40,542 bases of DNA. Origin: Candidatus Omnitrophota bacterium. GTDB lineage: Bacteria; Omnitrophota; Gorgyraeia; Zapsychrales; Fredricksoniimonadaceae. Shown one piece after another: positions 19,795 to 28,723 of this stretch. Location of the stretch: assembly GCA_021731625.1 (NCBI GenBank), contig JAKFXC010000099.1:1-40542 (forward strand), given 5' to 3'. The notes below the pieces were generated by a model. That model had not been told where the DNA came from, made no database searches, and saw nothing but the letters and a program-made list of their open reading frames with translations. The position numbers were made by a program, and so were the translations under genes. Positions within the stretch are counted from its first letter, which is position 1. Each line of letters starts with the position of its first letter.

Positions 19795-20740
19795 GGATTG
19801 GGATCGCTTTCGATATCAATTGATGCGGCACCACGTCAAAACCCGGATAAAAAGCACGGGCCTTGGCCGGAAATACGGATTTGCCGCCGAATTTAAGTAT
19901 TTCCCCCTCGCCGCGGATTTCAATCGGCATGGCATCGCCGCTGGGCACCCCTTTGGACGGCTGCGACAACACAATCAAAGGGATGCCAAATTCCTTCGCT
20001 AAAATCGCAATTTGATAACTTCCTACTTTATTGGCCACATCGCCGTTGGCCGCAGACCGGTCCGAACCAATAATCACCTTATTGACTCGACCTTCGGCCA
20101 TCAATAACCCAACCGTGTTGTCCGGCACCAAAGTCACCCGGGCCCCGGCGTTTTGCAATTCCCACACGGTAAGTTTTGATCCCTGCATATAGGGCCGGGT
20201 TTCCGTGGCAAAAAATTTCATTTTTTTGCCTTCGCTTAGAGCAATGTTGGCAGCCATGGCCAATTCTCCGCTCACATTGCAATGGGTCAAAATATTGTCC
20301 CCATTCTCGATGATATTGGCGATCTGCCGCAGCCGTTCCAAACGCCGGCCGCGGATGCCGGCTAAAAATCCCTCTACAGTCTTGATAACGGCAGCCCTCA
20401 CATCGGCCCCGTTCGCTTCAGCTTTGTGGGCCACGCCAACAATGATGCCAGTCACTTCCGCAAATGGAAAGGTGGGACGGGAACGATTTAATTGGTTAGC
20501 AATCTTTTCTAAATGCGCCACTAAATCACCCTTAGCATTTAGTTCCAATAAAAAAGCATTAAGCACGACCAAGAATTGCCCAAAGGCGCGAGTTTTCATA
20601 TCCCGGACGACGGCGACTGCCTGAGAAACATTCTTGACAGGAATGTACTTCAATTTCGAGGGCACCAAAGTCTCGTCTAGCACAAACAAGGTGCCGCCTT
20701 TCAAAGTGGCCGGCCAAAATAGAGGTGATTGATAGCTCAT
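19781..20740 (-). CDS. mtnA: S-methyl-5-thioribose-1-phosphate isomerase family protein (MtnA/DrdI-like)
   Basis: ILTHCNVSGELAMAAN (Cys), FATETRPYMQGSKLTVWEL, IIGSDRSAANGDVANKVGSYQIAILAKEFGIP (Asp), PIEIRGEGEI. Confidence 0.92.
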   Translation of the reverse strand: MSYQSPLFWPATLKGGTLFVLDETLVPSKLKYIPVKNVSQAVAVVRDMKTRAFGQFLVVLNAFLLELNAKGDLVAHLEKIANQLNRSRPTFPFAEVTGIIVGVAHKAEANGADVRAAVIKTVEGFLAGIRGRRLERLRQIANIIENGDNILTHCNVSGELAMAANIALSEGKKMKFFATETRPYMQGSKLTVWELQNAGARVTLVPDNTVGLLMAEGRVNKVIIGSDRSAANGDVANKVGSYQIAILAKEFGIPLIVLSQPSKGVPSGDAMPIEIRGEGEILKFGGKSVFPAKARAFYPGFDVVPHQLISKAIPIHAGL

Positions 20741-20749
20741 AAATTAATT

Positions 20750-20775
20750 GGAATTAATTGGAGGCTGTCCCTAAT
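20750..20775. repeat. Single arm related to the 16.8 kb repeat (attggaggctgtccctaatta)
   Basis: Shares GGCTGTCCC..AATTA with the 16.8 kb element; intergenic. Confidence 0.45.
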
Positions 20776-20780
20776 TATTT

Positions 20781-21548
20781 CTACTTATTTTCTTTGGCCT
20801 TGATTAAGTTTAAGGCAATGTTAATTAGGGAGCCTTCCGCCATGTAGTAATCGGGATTCATGAATCCCAGTTGGCCGGTCATCACGTTGTCGCTGACAGC
20901 CAAAATCGACACCGCCGGGATTTTGTACGTTTGGGCGATCGTTAAGAAAACCGAGCTGACCATGTCCACGGCCACGGCACCCTGGTCCACGGCGCTGTTG
21001 ACATGCTCCTTGGTTTCCCGCAAGATGGCATCGGTGCTCCAAACTTTTCCTGTATGCACAGGCAGGCCGCTGGATTTGGCCGCCTGCATGAGTTCCTTGG
21101 TCAAGGCCTGGTCGGGTTCAGTGGCAAAATTATCATCCACATAGTACGGGGAAACGCCGTCCCCCCGCACCGCACCAGTGGCAATGACCAGCTCGCCAAT
21201 GTTAATATTTTTGGTCAAAGACCCGCAAGACCCAATGCGGATCAAATATTTGACTTGCGCATTGCACAGAATTTCCGTCGTAATTGCCGTGTCCGCCGCA
21301 AAACGCCCGCCGTTAATGGCTGTGACCCCCACACCTAGGTAAGTGCCGGTGTACATGGTGTATTCCATAAAAGCAAAATTTTTCACCGGACTCTCGATCT
21401 TTTTGATCAGACTATCCAGCCGTTCCTTGGGGCCGGGAACAATGGCGTATTTGCCCACGTCTTTGGGCCGCAATTGCACCATGTTCATCAAATCTTTACC
21501 GGTTAAATGCACATCCCTGGTCATGCGTTCTGCGGTTGACGTCGGCAT
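20781..21548 (-). CDS. Nucleoside phosphorylase, NP-I (PNP/UDP phosphorylase) family
   Basis: YAIVPGPKERLDSL, LIRIGSCGSLTKNINIGELVIATGAVRGDGVSPYYV, AVDMVSSVFLTIA. Confidence 0.9.
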   Translation of the reverse strand: MPTSTAERMTRDVHLTGKDLMNMVQLRPKDVGKYAIVPGPKERLDSLIKKIESPVKNFAFMEYTMYTGTYLGVGVTAINGGRFAADTAITTEILCNAQVKYLIRIGSCGSLTKNINIGELVIATGAVRGDGVSPYYVDDNFATEPDQALTKELMQAAKSSGLPVHTGKVWSTDAILRETKEHVNSAVDQGAVAVDMVSSVFLTIAQTYKIPAVSILAVSDNVMTGQLGFMNPDYYMAEGSLINIALNLIKAKENK

Positions 21549-21560
21549 ACTATTCCTTTC

Positions 21561-23087
21561 TTAAATGATTACTTCCTGTTTCAAGGCCTCTTTGTCAATT
21601 TTCCCGGTGCGATTTTTTGGAAGACTGGCCCGCACCTCCACGGTCTGTGGAACTTTAAAATGGGCCAAATGCTCCTTGGCGAAATATTTGATGTCCATCG
21701 GATCAATGGACGTGCTCTCTCTAAGGACCACAAAAGCTTTGACGGCCTCACCCCGCAGCTTATCAGGCACACCAATGACTGCGGCCTCCAAAATGGCCTC
21801 ATGCTTGCATAAGGCCGCTTCCACCTCGGGCGCATACACAATTTGGCCGCCCACTTTAATCATTTCTTTTTTGCGGCCCACAATGTAGAGAAAGCCCTCG
21901 TGATCGAACCTGCCCAAGTCGCCGGTGTGAAACCAACCGTTTGTCATGGCCTCGGCCGTCCCCTGCGGGTCTTTGTAATACTCCTGCATCACCACCCACC
22001 CGCGAATCACCACCTCACCCACTTGGCCGGTGGGCAAAGGCGTATCGTCCTCGCCCACAATGCGGATCTCACAATTTGGGGCTGGCTTGCCTACACTTTC
22101 GATTTTGGGATTATCCAAGGGCGTCACCGTGTTCGGCGGGCAGGTCTCGGTCATGCCCCAGCCGTTGAGCAAAACCGCATTGGGACAAAATTTATGGAAC
22201 CGCTGCAAAATCTCCGGCGAGGACGGCGCCCCAAAGACCACCACCCAGCGCAGCGAAGACAAATCAAACTGCTCGATGTTCTTAAGCGTCAGTATAGCCG
22301 TGTACATGGGAGGCACGATGTGGAAACAAGTGACTTTGTATTGCACCACATTCTTTAAAAACTCTAGAGGGTTAAACCGGTCCATCAAGATGAGGGTAAT
22401 GCCGAAGAGGATGCAATTTTGGATATAAATAAAACCAGCAATATGACTTAAGGGAAGGGCGCATAATTTGACGTCGCGAGGGCTTAGATCCACAAAATGT
22501 TTCATGGCTTCCGGTGAGCCGTTCAAATGGCGGTAATTCAGCAAAATGCCTTTGGGCTTTCCCGTGGTGCCGGAGGTGTACATAAGCAGCGCCGGGTCCA
22601 GGGGTGCCGGTGCCGGCGCCGCCGCTACGGCAGCCGTGGCAGTAGACAGGTTCATTAACGAAGCAAATGTTTTTTCCCACGTTTCAGCCTGCGGTTTGCC
22701 CACCACAATGACCGTCTTGAGCATCGGCACGGCTTTTTTGATCGCGGCCATATCCACATCCGGTCGATAAAGGGCAATCAAAACCTCCGCTTCCCCGTGC
22801 GTCAAACAGGCCGTCAACTCATCACTTTTTAACATATAGTCCAGAGGGATGACTGTTGCCCCGACACTCAAACATGCCAAATAGCTATAAACGTACTCCA
22901 AGGAATTAGGCAAATAGACGGCCACGCGGGTTGACCTTCCCACCGAAAGCGTCTGCAGTCCTTGGGTCAAAGTCTGCACCAAAGCAGCCAGTTCAACAAA
23001 GGAAATGGCCTTTTCCTTAAATATAATGGCCGGCTTTGGGCCAAATCGAACTGCAGCATCGTTAAGTTGCTTATTTATAGTTAACAT
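21561..23087 (-). CDS. AMP-dependent acyl-CoA synthetase/ligase
   Basis: LLMYTSGTTGKPKGILLNYRHL, GWGMTETCP, GWFHTGDLGRFDHEGFLYIVGRKKEMIKVGG, PKNRTGKIDKEAL. Confidence 0.95.
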   Translation of the reverse strand: MLTINKQLNDAAVRFGPKPAIIFKEKAISFVELAALVQTLTQGLQTLSVGRSTRVAVYLPNSLEYVYSYLACLSVGATVIPLDYMLKSDELTACLTHGEAEVLIALYRPDVDMAAIKKAVPMLKTVIVVGKPQAETWEKTFASLMNLSTATAAVAAAPAPAPLDPALLMYTSGTTGKPKGILLNYRHLNGSPEAMKHFVDLSPRDVKLCALPLSHIAGFIYIQNCILFGITLILMDRFNPLEFLKNVVQYKVTCFHIVPPMYTAILTLKNIEQFDLSSLRWVVVFGAPSSPEILQRFHKFCPNAVLLNGWGMTETCPPNTVTPLDNPKIESVGKPAPNCEIRIVGEDDTPLPTGQVGEVVIRGWVVMQEYYKDPQGTAEAMTNGWFHTGDLGRFDHEGFLYIVGRKKEMIKVGGQIVYAPEVEAALCKHEAILEAAVIGVPDKLRGEAVKAFVVLRESTSIDPMDIKYFAKEHLAHFKVPQTVEVRASLPKNRTGKIDKEALKQEVII

Positions 23088-23090
23088 ATG

Positions 23091-23102
23091 GTAAAATTTT
23101 AC
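23091..23102. promoter_or_regulatory. Perfect palindrome GTAAAATTTTAC, candidate operator
   Basis: Between the predicted promoter and the ATG of the acyl ligase. Confidence 0.4.
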
Positions 23103-23123
23103 TACTTAGATTTTAACAGTTGA

Positions 23124-23151
23124 ATTTTAATATAAGATCCTTGTAAGTCAA
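23124..23151 (-). promoter_or_regulatory. Putative promoter of the biosynthetic operon
   Basis: Minus strand TTGACT-N16-TAAAAT upstream of the acyl ligase. Confidence 0.55.
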
Positions 23152-23175
23152 GAAATTATTACGCTTACGGCTGAA

Positions 23176-23688
23176 TTAAAGCTGGTGGACTAATTTTTGC
23201 GTGGAGGCAATCTCGGCTTCGACTAAGTCCAGGTCGTGCTGCAGGATCCATCGCCCCGACTTAGCCTGGGCAAATGACTTTTCCTTCAAAACCGCCAATC
23301 CCCGGCTTATCCTCTTAAGCAGCCCCAAGCGGGTTCTTAGACGGCGTTTGGCCCTACTTTTGTCCGTCAAGTGCATGAAATATAAGGACAGATTCATTTG
23401 AAAGAATGGTCGTTCAATGGACAAAAAGCTTTCTTCAATCAAGAGATCGAATTTTCGCTTGCCCTTAGGCGTGATGCGATAGACATATTTTTGAGGCCAT
23501 CGCCCTTGCCTCCCGGTTTCCTTATCTATCAGACCGCTTCCGGCCATTTTTTGCAGCGGGTAATAGATCGATTTGATCCGCAAACCAATATTGGGCGCCA
23601 AGTCCTCTTCGATCTGGCGTTTAATTTCATAAGCATGCTTGGGCCCCTCAGCCAACAAACCCAGAAATAACAATTCGTTTTCTATCAT
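23176..23688 (-). CDS. PadR-family transcriptional regulator
   Basis: LFLGLLAEGPKHAYEIKRQIEE...SIYYPLQKMAGSGLIDKE...YRITPKGKRKF. Confidence 0.92.
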   Translation of the reverse strand: MIENELLFLGLLAEGPKHAYEIKRQIEEDLAPNIGLRIKSIYYPLQKMAGSGLIDKETGRQGRWPQKYVYRITPKGKRKFDLLIEESFLSIERPFFQMNLSLYFMHLTDKSRAKRRLRTRLGLLKRISRGLAVLKEKSFAQAKSGRWILQHDLDLVEAEIASTQKLVHQL

Positions 23689-24143
23689 GGTTTTTGTTGG
23701 GGGTCTACTTCGACCGGCAAAGGCTCCGGGTCCGATGGCACTAACCCAAAAAGGATATCCAGTTGCTGGAACAGGGTCTTGCTGACCATCCGCTTGGCAT
23801 TGGTGCTTAAAGACGTCACCTCAACGCGGGTCTCATTTTCGCCGAGCTCCACAAAAAAGACCCCCACTTCCGTCGTGTTCACGCTGCCAGGAATCCCCAT
23901 CAGCACCAAGTACCCCTTCACTTCATCTTTTTTAAAGACCACATAGCCTTGCTTTCGCGCCGCTTCCAAGGAACCCCTTAACACTTCCCAAAAATTTTTA
24001 TTATACGTGTTGGCAATGGCCTGCTCACGGTCATTTTCCAGGGCCCGGGTGGACGACCCCCAAATGGTCTTTGCGGTTTCCACCCCGCCGTTATATACCG
24101 CACAGCCATTTAAAAAAATGAGCGCCACTAAGATCATCCTCAT
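23685..24143 (-). CDS. Putative lipoprotein
   Basis: Lipobox-like ILVALIFLNGCAVYNGG; overlaps PadR start by 4 nt. Confidence 0.75.
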   Translation of the reverse strand: MRMILVALIFLNGCAVYNGGVETAKTIWGSSTRALENDREQAIANTYNKNFWEVLRGSLEAARKQGYVVFKKDEVKGYLVLMGIPGSVNTTEVGVFFVELGENETRVEVTSLSTNAKRMVSKTLFQQLDILFGLVPSDPEPLPVEVDPQQKP

Positions 24144-24964
24144 AATCGATTTTCCAGTTGGATTTTATAATTTGCGCAGATCCGCTCTAAACCGGACATT
24201 TGGGCCCGATTTTTGGTCAGCTCATATTGCAAATCCTGCGTCTTTTCCATTAAAGTGGCGTTTAATTCCTTGAGTTTTTGGTTGACCCGTCGCAGGTCCT
24301 CAGTTTCCTGGTTCAAAGTCTCCTTCTGCATTTTAAGTTCTTCCAACTCCCTGGCAAGGGCCTGCATCGATTGCGCGGAGGTTTCTTTTTTAGCAATGAT
24401 TGCATCGCGTTCGCCTTTTAACTGTTCAATGGTGGTATTGGCCTGGGCCAGATCGGCGGTCATCCGCTGTTGCATGACGATTCCTTCTTGCTGCAAATTC
24501 TCTACTTTTTGCTGCGCCGTCTCCAGTTGATTTTGCAGGAGAAAATTATCCTGCCGCATCTGATCCGTCTCATGCCTGCTGCTCACCAGCTGGGAATTCT
24601 GCTCCAAAGTTTTGCTATGATCACTTTTAAGCCGTTCATTCTCTTTGGTGAGCCGTTCAATCAAGGTGACGGCTTCCTGGGATTGGGCCAGGCCCTGTTC
24701 GGAAATATGGGTCAATTCTTTCTCCAGCTCGTTGACTTTTTTCTTATATTCCTCTTCCAGGATCGACGAAGGGCGTATGATTTCCTCAGGGTTGGCAATC
24801 GGGATCGGCTGGGCCTCAGCTTTGGCGGATTCCTTATTGAGCAGGTAAAACAAAAACCCCACCACAACGACGGCTGCGAATACCACCCCACCCAATATGT
24901 AAAAAATCCCCATGGCAAACCTCCTGGTTGTTACCAGACCGACTTGTTTTTCAAATACGAACAA
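24140..24964 (-). CDS. Membrane-anchored coiled-coil protein
   Basis: N-terminal TM followed by long heptad-rich region. Confidence 0.78.
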   Translation of the reverse strand: MFVFEKQVGLVTTRRFAMGIFYILGGVVFAAVVVVGFLFYLLNKESAKAEAQPIPIANPEEIIRPSSILEEEYKKKVNELEKELTHISEQGLAQSQEAVTLIERLTKENERLKSDHSKTLEQNSQLVSSRHETDQMRQDNFLLQNQLETAQQKVENLQQEGIVMQQRMTADLAQANTTIEQLKGERDAIIAKKETSAQSMQALARELEELKMQKETLNQETEDLRRVNQKLKELNATLMEKTQDLQYELTKNRAQMSGLERICANYKIQLENRL

Positions 24965-25902
24965 TAATCCCTGATGCCCACTTCCAGGGTGGTGAATGGT
25001 TTTTGATACCCGGCCCGACGGAGTTTAGCAACATCGGCCCGCGTATAATATTGATACCGCGCCCTTAAACTCTCGGGCATGTCCATGTAGGAAATCTTCG
25101 GGGTTTGCCCCACACCCGCAAATAATGCGACAGCCAAATCATTCCAGGTGCGGGCCTGCCCGGTCCCGACGTTAAAAATGCCGCTCTGGTCGGGGTGGTC
25201 CATAAAAAACAACACCACCTCCACGGCATCTTTGACATAAATAAAGTCGCGTTGCTGCTCCCCGTCTTTGTACTTAGGATTGTATGATTTAAAAAGACGG
25301 ATTTTGCCGTCCGACACCACACGCTCATACGACTTGGCCACCACGCTGCGCATATCTTCCTTATGATACTCATTGGGGCCATAGACATTGAAAAATTTTA
25401 GGCCCACGACTTGGGTTTGCAGCCCGCGCTCCAGCACCCAAAGGTCAAATTTTTGTTTGGATTCGCCATAAAGGTTTAAAGGCCTCAGCGCGGGTATTTT
25501 ATCATGCTCGTCGCTATACCCCTGTTCGCCGGCCCCGTAGGTGGCCGCGGAGGAGGCATAGATCAAGCGGGCCTGCCGTTTAAGGGCCCATTCGGCCGTC
25601 TGCACCGAATATTCATAGTTATTTTTTTGAAAATAATCCGCGTCCTGCAGCGTGGTGGAACTGCAGGCGCCCATATGCAGGATCTGCTCCACATCAAAAT
25701 CCAGCTGGTCCCGGCGGATGAGTTTCAAAAATTCCGCCTTGTCATAAAACCGCTGGTATTTCTTACCGGCCAAATTGCGTTTTTTGGAGTCCTGGGCCGG
25801 ACCGTAATGATCCACGACAATCAAGTCAAAACGGCCGAGTTCATTGAGCCGCGCCACCAGAGCGCTGCCGATGAAACCCGCGGCACCGGTCACCACAATC
25901 AC
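24931..25902 (-). CDS. hldD: ADP-L-glycero-D-manno-heptose 6-epimerase
   Basis: VTGAAGFIGSAL, MGACSSTTLQDADYFQKNNYEYS, FFNVYGPNEYHKEDMRSV. Confidence 0.92.
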   Translation of the reverse strand: MIVVTGAAGFIGSALVARLNELGRFDLIVVDHYGPAQDSKKRNLAGKKYQRFYDKAEFLKLIRRDQLDFDVEQILHMGACSSTTLQDADYFQKNNYEYSVQTAEWALKRQARLIYASSAATYGAGEQGYSDEHDKIPALRPLNLYGESKQKFDLWVLERGLQTQVVGLKFFNVYGPNEYHKEDMRSVVAKSYERVVSDGKIRLFKSYNPKYKDGEQQRDFIYVKDAVEVVLFFMDHPDQSGIFNVGTGQARTWNDLAVALFAGVGQTPKISYMDMPESLRARYQYYTRADVAKLRRAGYQKPFTTLEVGIRDYCSYLKNKSVW

Positions 25903-26447
25903 AGAGACTCCCTTGCGGATTGGGCCAGGATAAAATCGCCGATGGATTTGCCCGCTTGGTACGAGGCATCCATAAAATTTTTCCGCGTGATGTTCTTAAA
26001 CGTCGCAAAAGTGAGCACCCGAGCTTGGGAGTCCTGTCGATACACCTCTCCGCTCACTGAAAGGCGGGTCCTTTTTTTTCGCAACACCCCAGACACTTTT
26101 CCGGGCAGAGAAAACTCCTCTATATAACCCTCGACCACATAATCCGCCTCCGCCGCCTCATCCGTCACCGTCCAGGCACTGCCGGCAGCCTGCAGGGATT
26201 CCGTAAGTCCTTTGATGAGCATCATGGAAACACGGTCTAACTCCTCATCGGCCACGGCCTGCGGGCCCGCCCTAAAAGGGGTCAAGGCCAATTTCCCGCC
26301 TGCTTTGAGTTTCGCCGCATCAATGATTTTTCCGGAAATTTCCGCTGCCGCCGGGAAAGATGTGGGCTTAAGCTTCGCAGAACGGTGGAACAAACAACCG
26401 CATAATAGGATACATAAAAGACTTAAGAGGTATTTTGCCACGGCCAA
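25899..26447 (-). CDS. Putative lipoprotein
   Basis: Lipobox-like LLSLLCILLCGCLF; soluble remainder. Confidence 0.7.
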   Translation of the reverse strand: MAVAKYLLSLLCILLCGCLFHRSAKLKPTSFPAAAEISGKIIDAAKLKAGGKLALTPFRAGPQAVADEELDRVSMMLIKGLTESLQAAGSAWTVTDEAAEADYVVEGYIEEFSLPGKVSGVLRKKRTRLSVSGEVYRQDSQARVLTFATFKNITRKNFMDASYQAGKSIGDFILAQSARESL

Positions 26448-26494
26448 ATCTTAACATAGCCCGCAAGGGTGCTCAAGAAAATTTCCCAAGGAAC

Positions 26495-27490
26495 TTAAGC
26501 CGGCTTACGGGAGGTCATTTTAAAGCGGACATCTTTTTCATCGTAGATTTCACCGAAGAGCTCTTCAAAAATATCTTCCATGGTCACCAAACCCACGTTG
26601 CGGCCGAAATTGTCCTGCACGATAAATAAATGCTGATGGTAGGTCTGAAATTTTTCCATGAGCACGTCCGCCCGGGTCAGCTGATTGACAAAAATGGGCT
26701 TGAGCATCCAGTCCTTGATTTTGGAGCCCTCGTTGTCCTTGGCCATCTCGCGCAAGAGCACCCGGTGCTCCACAATGCCGACAATGCCCGTGGCCGCGCC
26801 GCTATAGACCGCTATGCGGTTATACGGTGACATCACGATGGCCTCCTTGAGCTCCAGTAAGGTCTTATCGGCGGGCAGCATATACACATCCTTAAGCGGC
26901 TTCATGATGTTGATGGCCCGCAAATCATTAAGGCGAAACACCCGATTGATCAATACTTCCTCGTCGGATTCAACCGTCCCGGAAGCCCGTCCTAACTTGA
27001 GCATCATTTTGATCTCCTCCTCGGTCACGCTGCGCTCCGTTTGATGAAATGGTGAGGCAAACATATGCGACAGCAAAACCACCGGATGAAACAGCCACAA
27101 CAGGAATTTGACCGGTTTGGCAAAAAACAGCGCCAACGGTATTTTAAAACGCTCGCCGAGGGCCTTGGGAATCACTTCCCCAAAGACAATGATGCTAAAA
27201 GTCAAAAGACCGGTCGCCAGGCCCAGCCACTGGTCGCCGAGGAGTTCGGTCACTTCATACCCGACATACATGGATCCGGAAATATTGATGATGTTGTTGA
27301 TGATAACGATGGTGGCGATTGAGGCAGCGATGTGTTCCTTAACATACAGCAGGTGTTTGGAGTTGCGGCGTTTTTCCTCGACCAGCATGCGGGCCCGCAA
27401 AGTCGGCAAACTCAAAATTGCGGCTTCTACGAGGGAACAAAGAAAGGCGGCTAAAACAATGGCCAGCGCAGAAATCAAAACCGTAAGCAT
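26495..27490 (-). CDS. CNNM/DUF21 and CBS-domain transporter-like protein
   Basis: ALAIVLAAFLCSLVEAAILSLP, GEVIPKALGERF, IMKPLKDVYML, VTMEDIFEELFGEIYDE. Internal MLTVLIS start at 27490 preferred over 27577. Confidence 0.88.
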   Translation of the reverse strand: MLTVLISALAIVLAAFLCSLVEAAILSLPTLRARMLVEEKRRNSKHLLYVKEHIAASIATIVIINNIINISGSMYVGYEVTELLGDQWLGLATGLLTFSIIVFGEVIPKALGERFKIPLALFFAKPVKFLLWLFHPVVLLSHMFASPFHQTERSVTEEEIKMMLKLGRASGTVESDEEVLINRVFRLNDLRAINIMKPLKDVYMLPADKTLLELKEAIVMSPYNRIAVYSGAATGIVGIVEHRVLLREMAKDNEGSKIKDWMLKPIFVNQLTRADVLMEKFQTYHQHLFIVQDNFGRNVGLVTMEDIFEELFGEIYDEKDVRFKMTSRKPA

Positions 27491-27500
27491 AAATTTTATT

Positions 27501-28652
27501 TTATAAGGTGATGGCGCGCATGTCGTGGATGTTGACCTGCGCAGTGGGTTTGTGCAGATAAAACCCCTGTCCGGCATGGACGCCCAAGTCGATCAACATC
27601 TCCAATTCTTTCTTGGTTTCGATGCCTTCTGCTATACAGATGATACCGTTTTCGCGGCAAAATTCAACCATCAATTTGACAATGCTCTTTTTGTAAGGGT
27701 CGCCCATGATGCCGGATACGATTTTACAGTCAATCTTGACCACCTCCGGTCTGGTGTGGATGATGGCGTCCAAACTGGCATACCCGGCCCCCACATCGTC
27801 CACGGCAATTTTGAAACCAAAATCCCGGTATTCCGCCAAATGTTGCAAAAATAAATCATATTCGCCGATCGCATAGCGTTCGGTGATCTCCAAAAACACA
27901 TGCCTGCGGGTCATGTCAAAGTCCTGGAACACGGCCTTGATCATGTCCTTGGGCAGGTCCTCAATCAACGAAGGATTACAATTTAAAAACAAATGCTCTC
28001 TCGACAAGACGCGTTGGGCAACGGCCACGGCCTGGCGCCAGACAATCATTTCCAGTTCAGGATAGCGGCCAAACCGCAAGGCCGCCTTAAACAATGCCTC
28101 CGGGCTGGCAAAAATGCCATTGGTCTGCGGCCGGCTCAAGACTTCCAAGCCAAAAAGACGGAGCGGCTTCAGCAGATAAATGGGCTGAAAATAGGGCGTC
28201 ATTTTTTCCTCATCAATGATGTGATTAAGCTCCTGGACCAATTCATAAGCCCTGTCGATGGGAGGAGGTGAATTTTTATGGCTACGGGACAGTACCGCCG
28301 CCACCCTGGCAAAGAGCTCTTCCGGTTCAATAGGTTTGTGAAGATAATCATCGGCGCCCAAATGAAAGCTCTCAAGTTGTTCGCCTTTGCGGGCACCCGA
28401 ACTTAAAATGATGACTGGAATATGTTTGGTTTGCAGATTTGTCTTAAGGAGGTGACAAACTTTGAGTCCATCGGAATCTGAAAGGGTAATATCGAGTAAA
28501 ACCAAATCTATATCGGCGCTGATTTTTTCCCATGCTTCGCTGGCGCTTAAGGCCGCCCCCACCTGGTACCCGTGCGTTTCTAAAATCATCAATAGCAAGC
28601 GGGCGATGGTGGGTTCACTATCGACAATCAGGATCTTTGGCCCATGAATCAT
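27501..28652 (-). CDS. Response regulator with EAL domain (c-di-GMP phosphodiesterase candidate)
   Basis: REC domain (DLVLLDITLSDSDG, PVIILSS) plus EAL residues (GLEVLSR, FLNCNPS, DDVGAGYASLD, VKIDCK, EGIET). Confidence 0.93.
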   Translation of the reverse strand: MIHGPKILIVDSEPTIARLLLMILETHGYQVGAALSASEAWEKISADIDLVLLDITLSDSDGLKVCHLLKTNLQTKHIPVIILSSGARKGEQLESFHLGADDYLHKPIEPEELFARVAAVLSRSHKNSPPPIDRAYELVQELNHIIDEEKMTPYFQPIYLLKPLRLFGLEVLSRPQTNGIFASPEALFKAALRFGRYPELEMIVWRQAVAVAQRVLSREHLFLNCNPSLIEDLPKDMIKAVFQDFDMTRRHVFLEITERYAIGEYDLFLQHLAEYRDFGFKIAVDDVGAGYASLDAIIHTRPEVVKIDCKIVSGIMGDPYKKSIVKLMVEFCRENGIICIAEGIETKKELEMLIDLGVHAGQGFYLHKPTAQVNIHDMRAITL

Positions 28653-28723
28653 TCAATCAGCCTCCAAACAGCCGGCCACACGGCTTAAATCAAGTATACG
28701 CTATCTTGTAGGCAAAATCGAAT

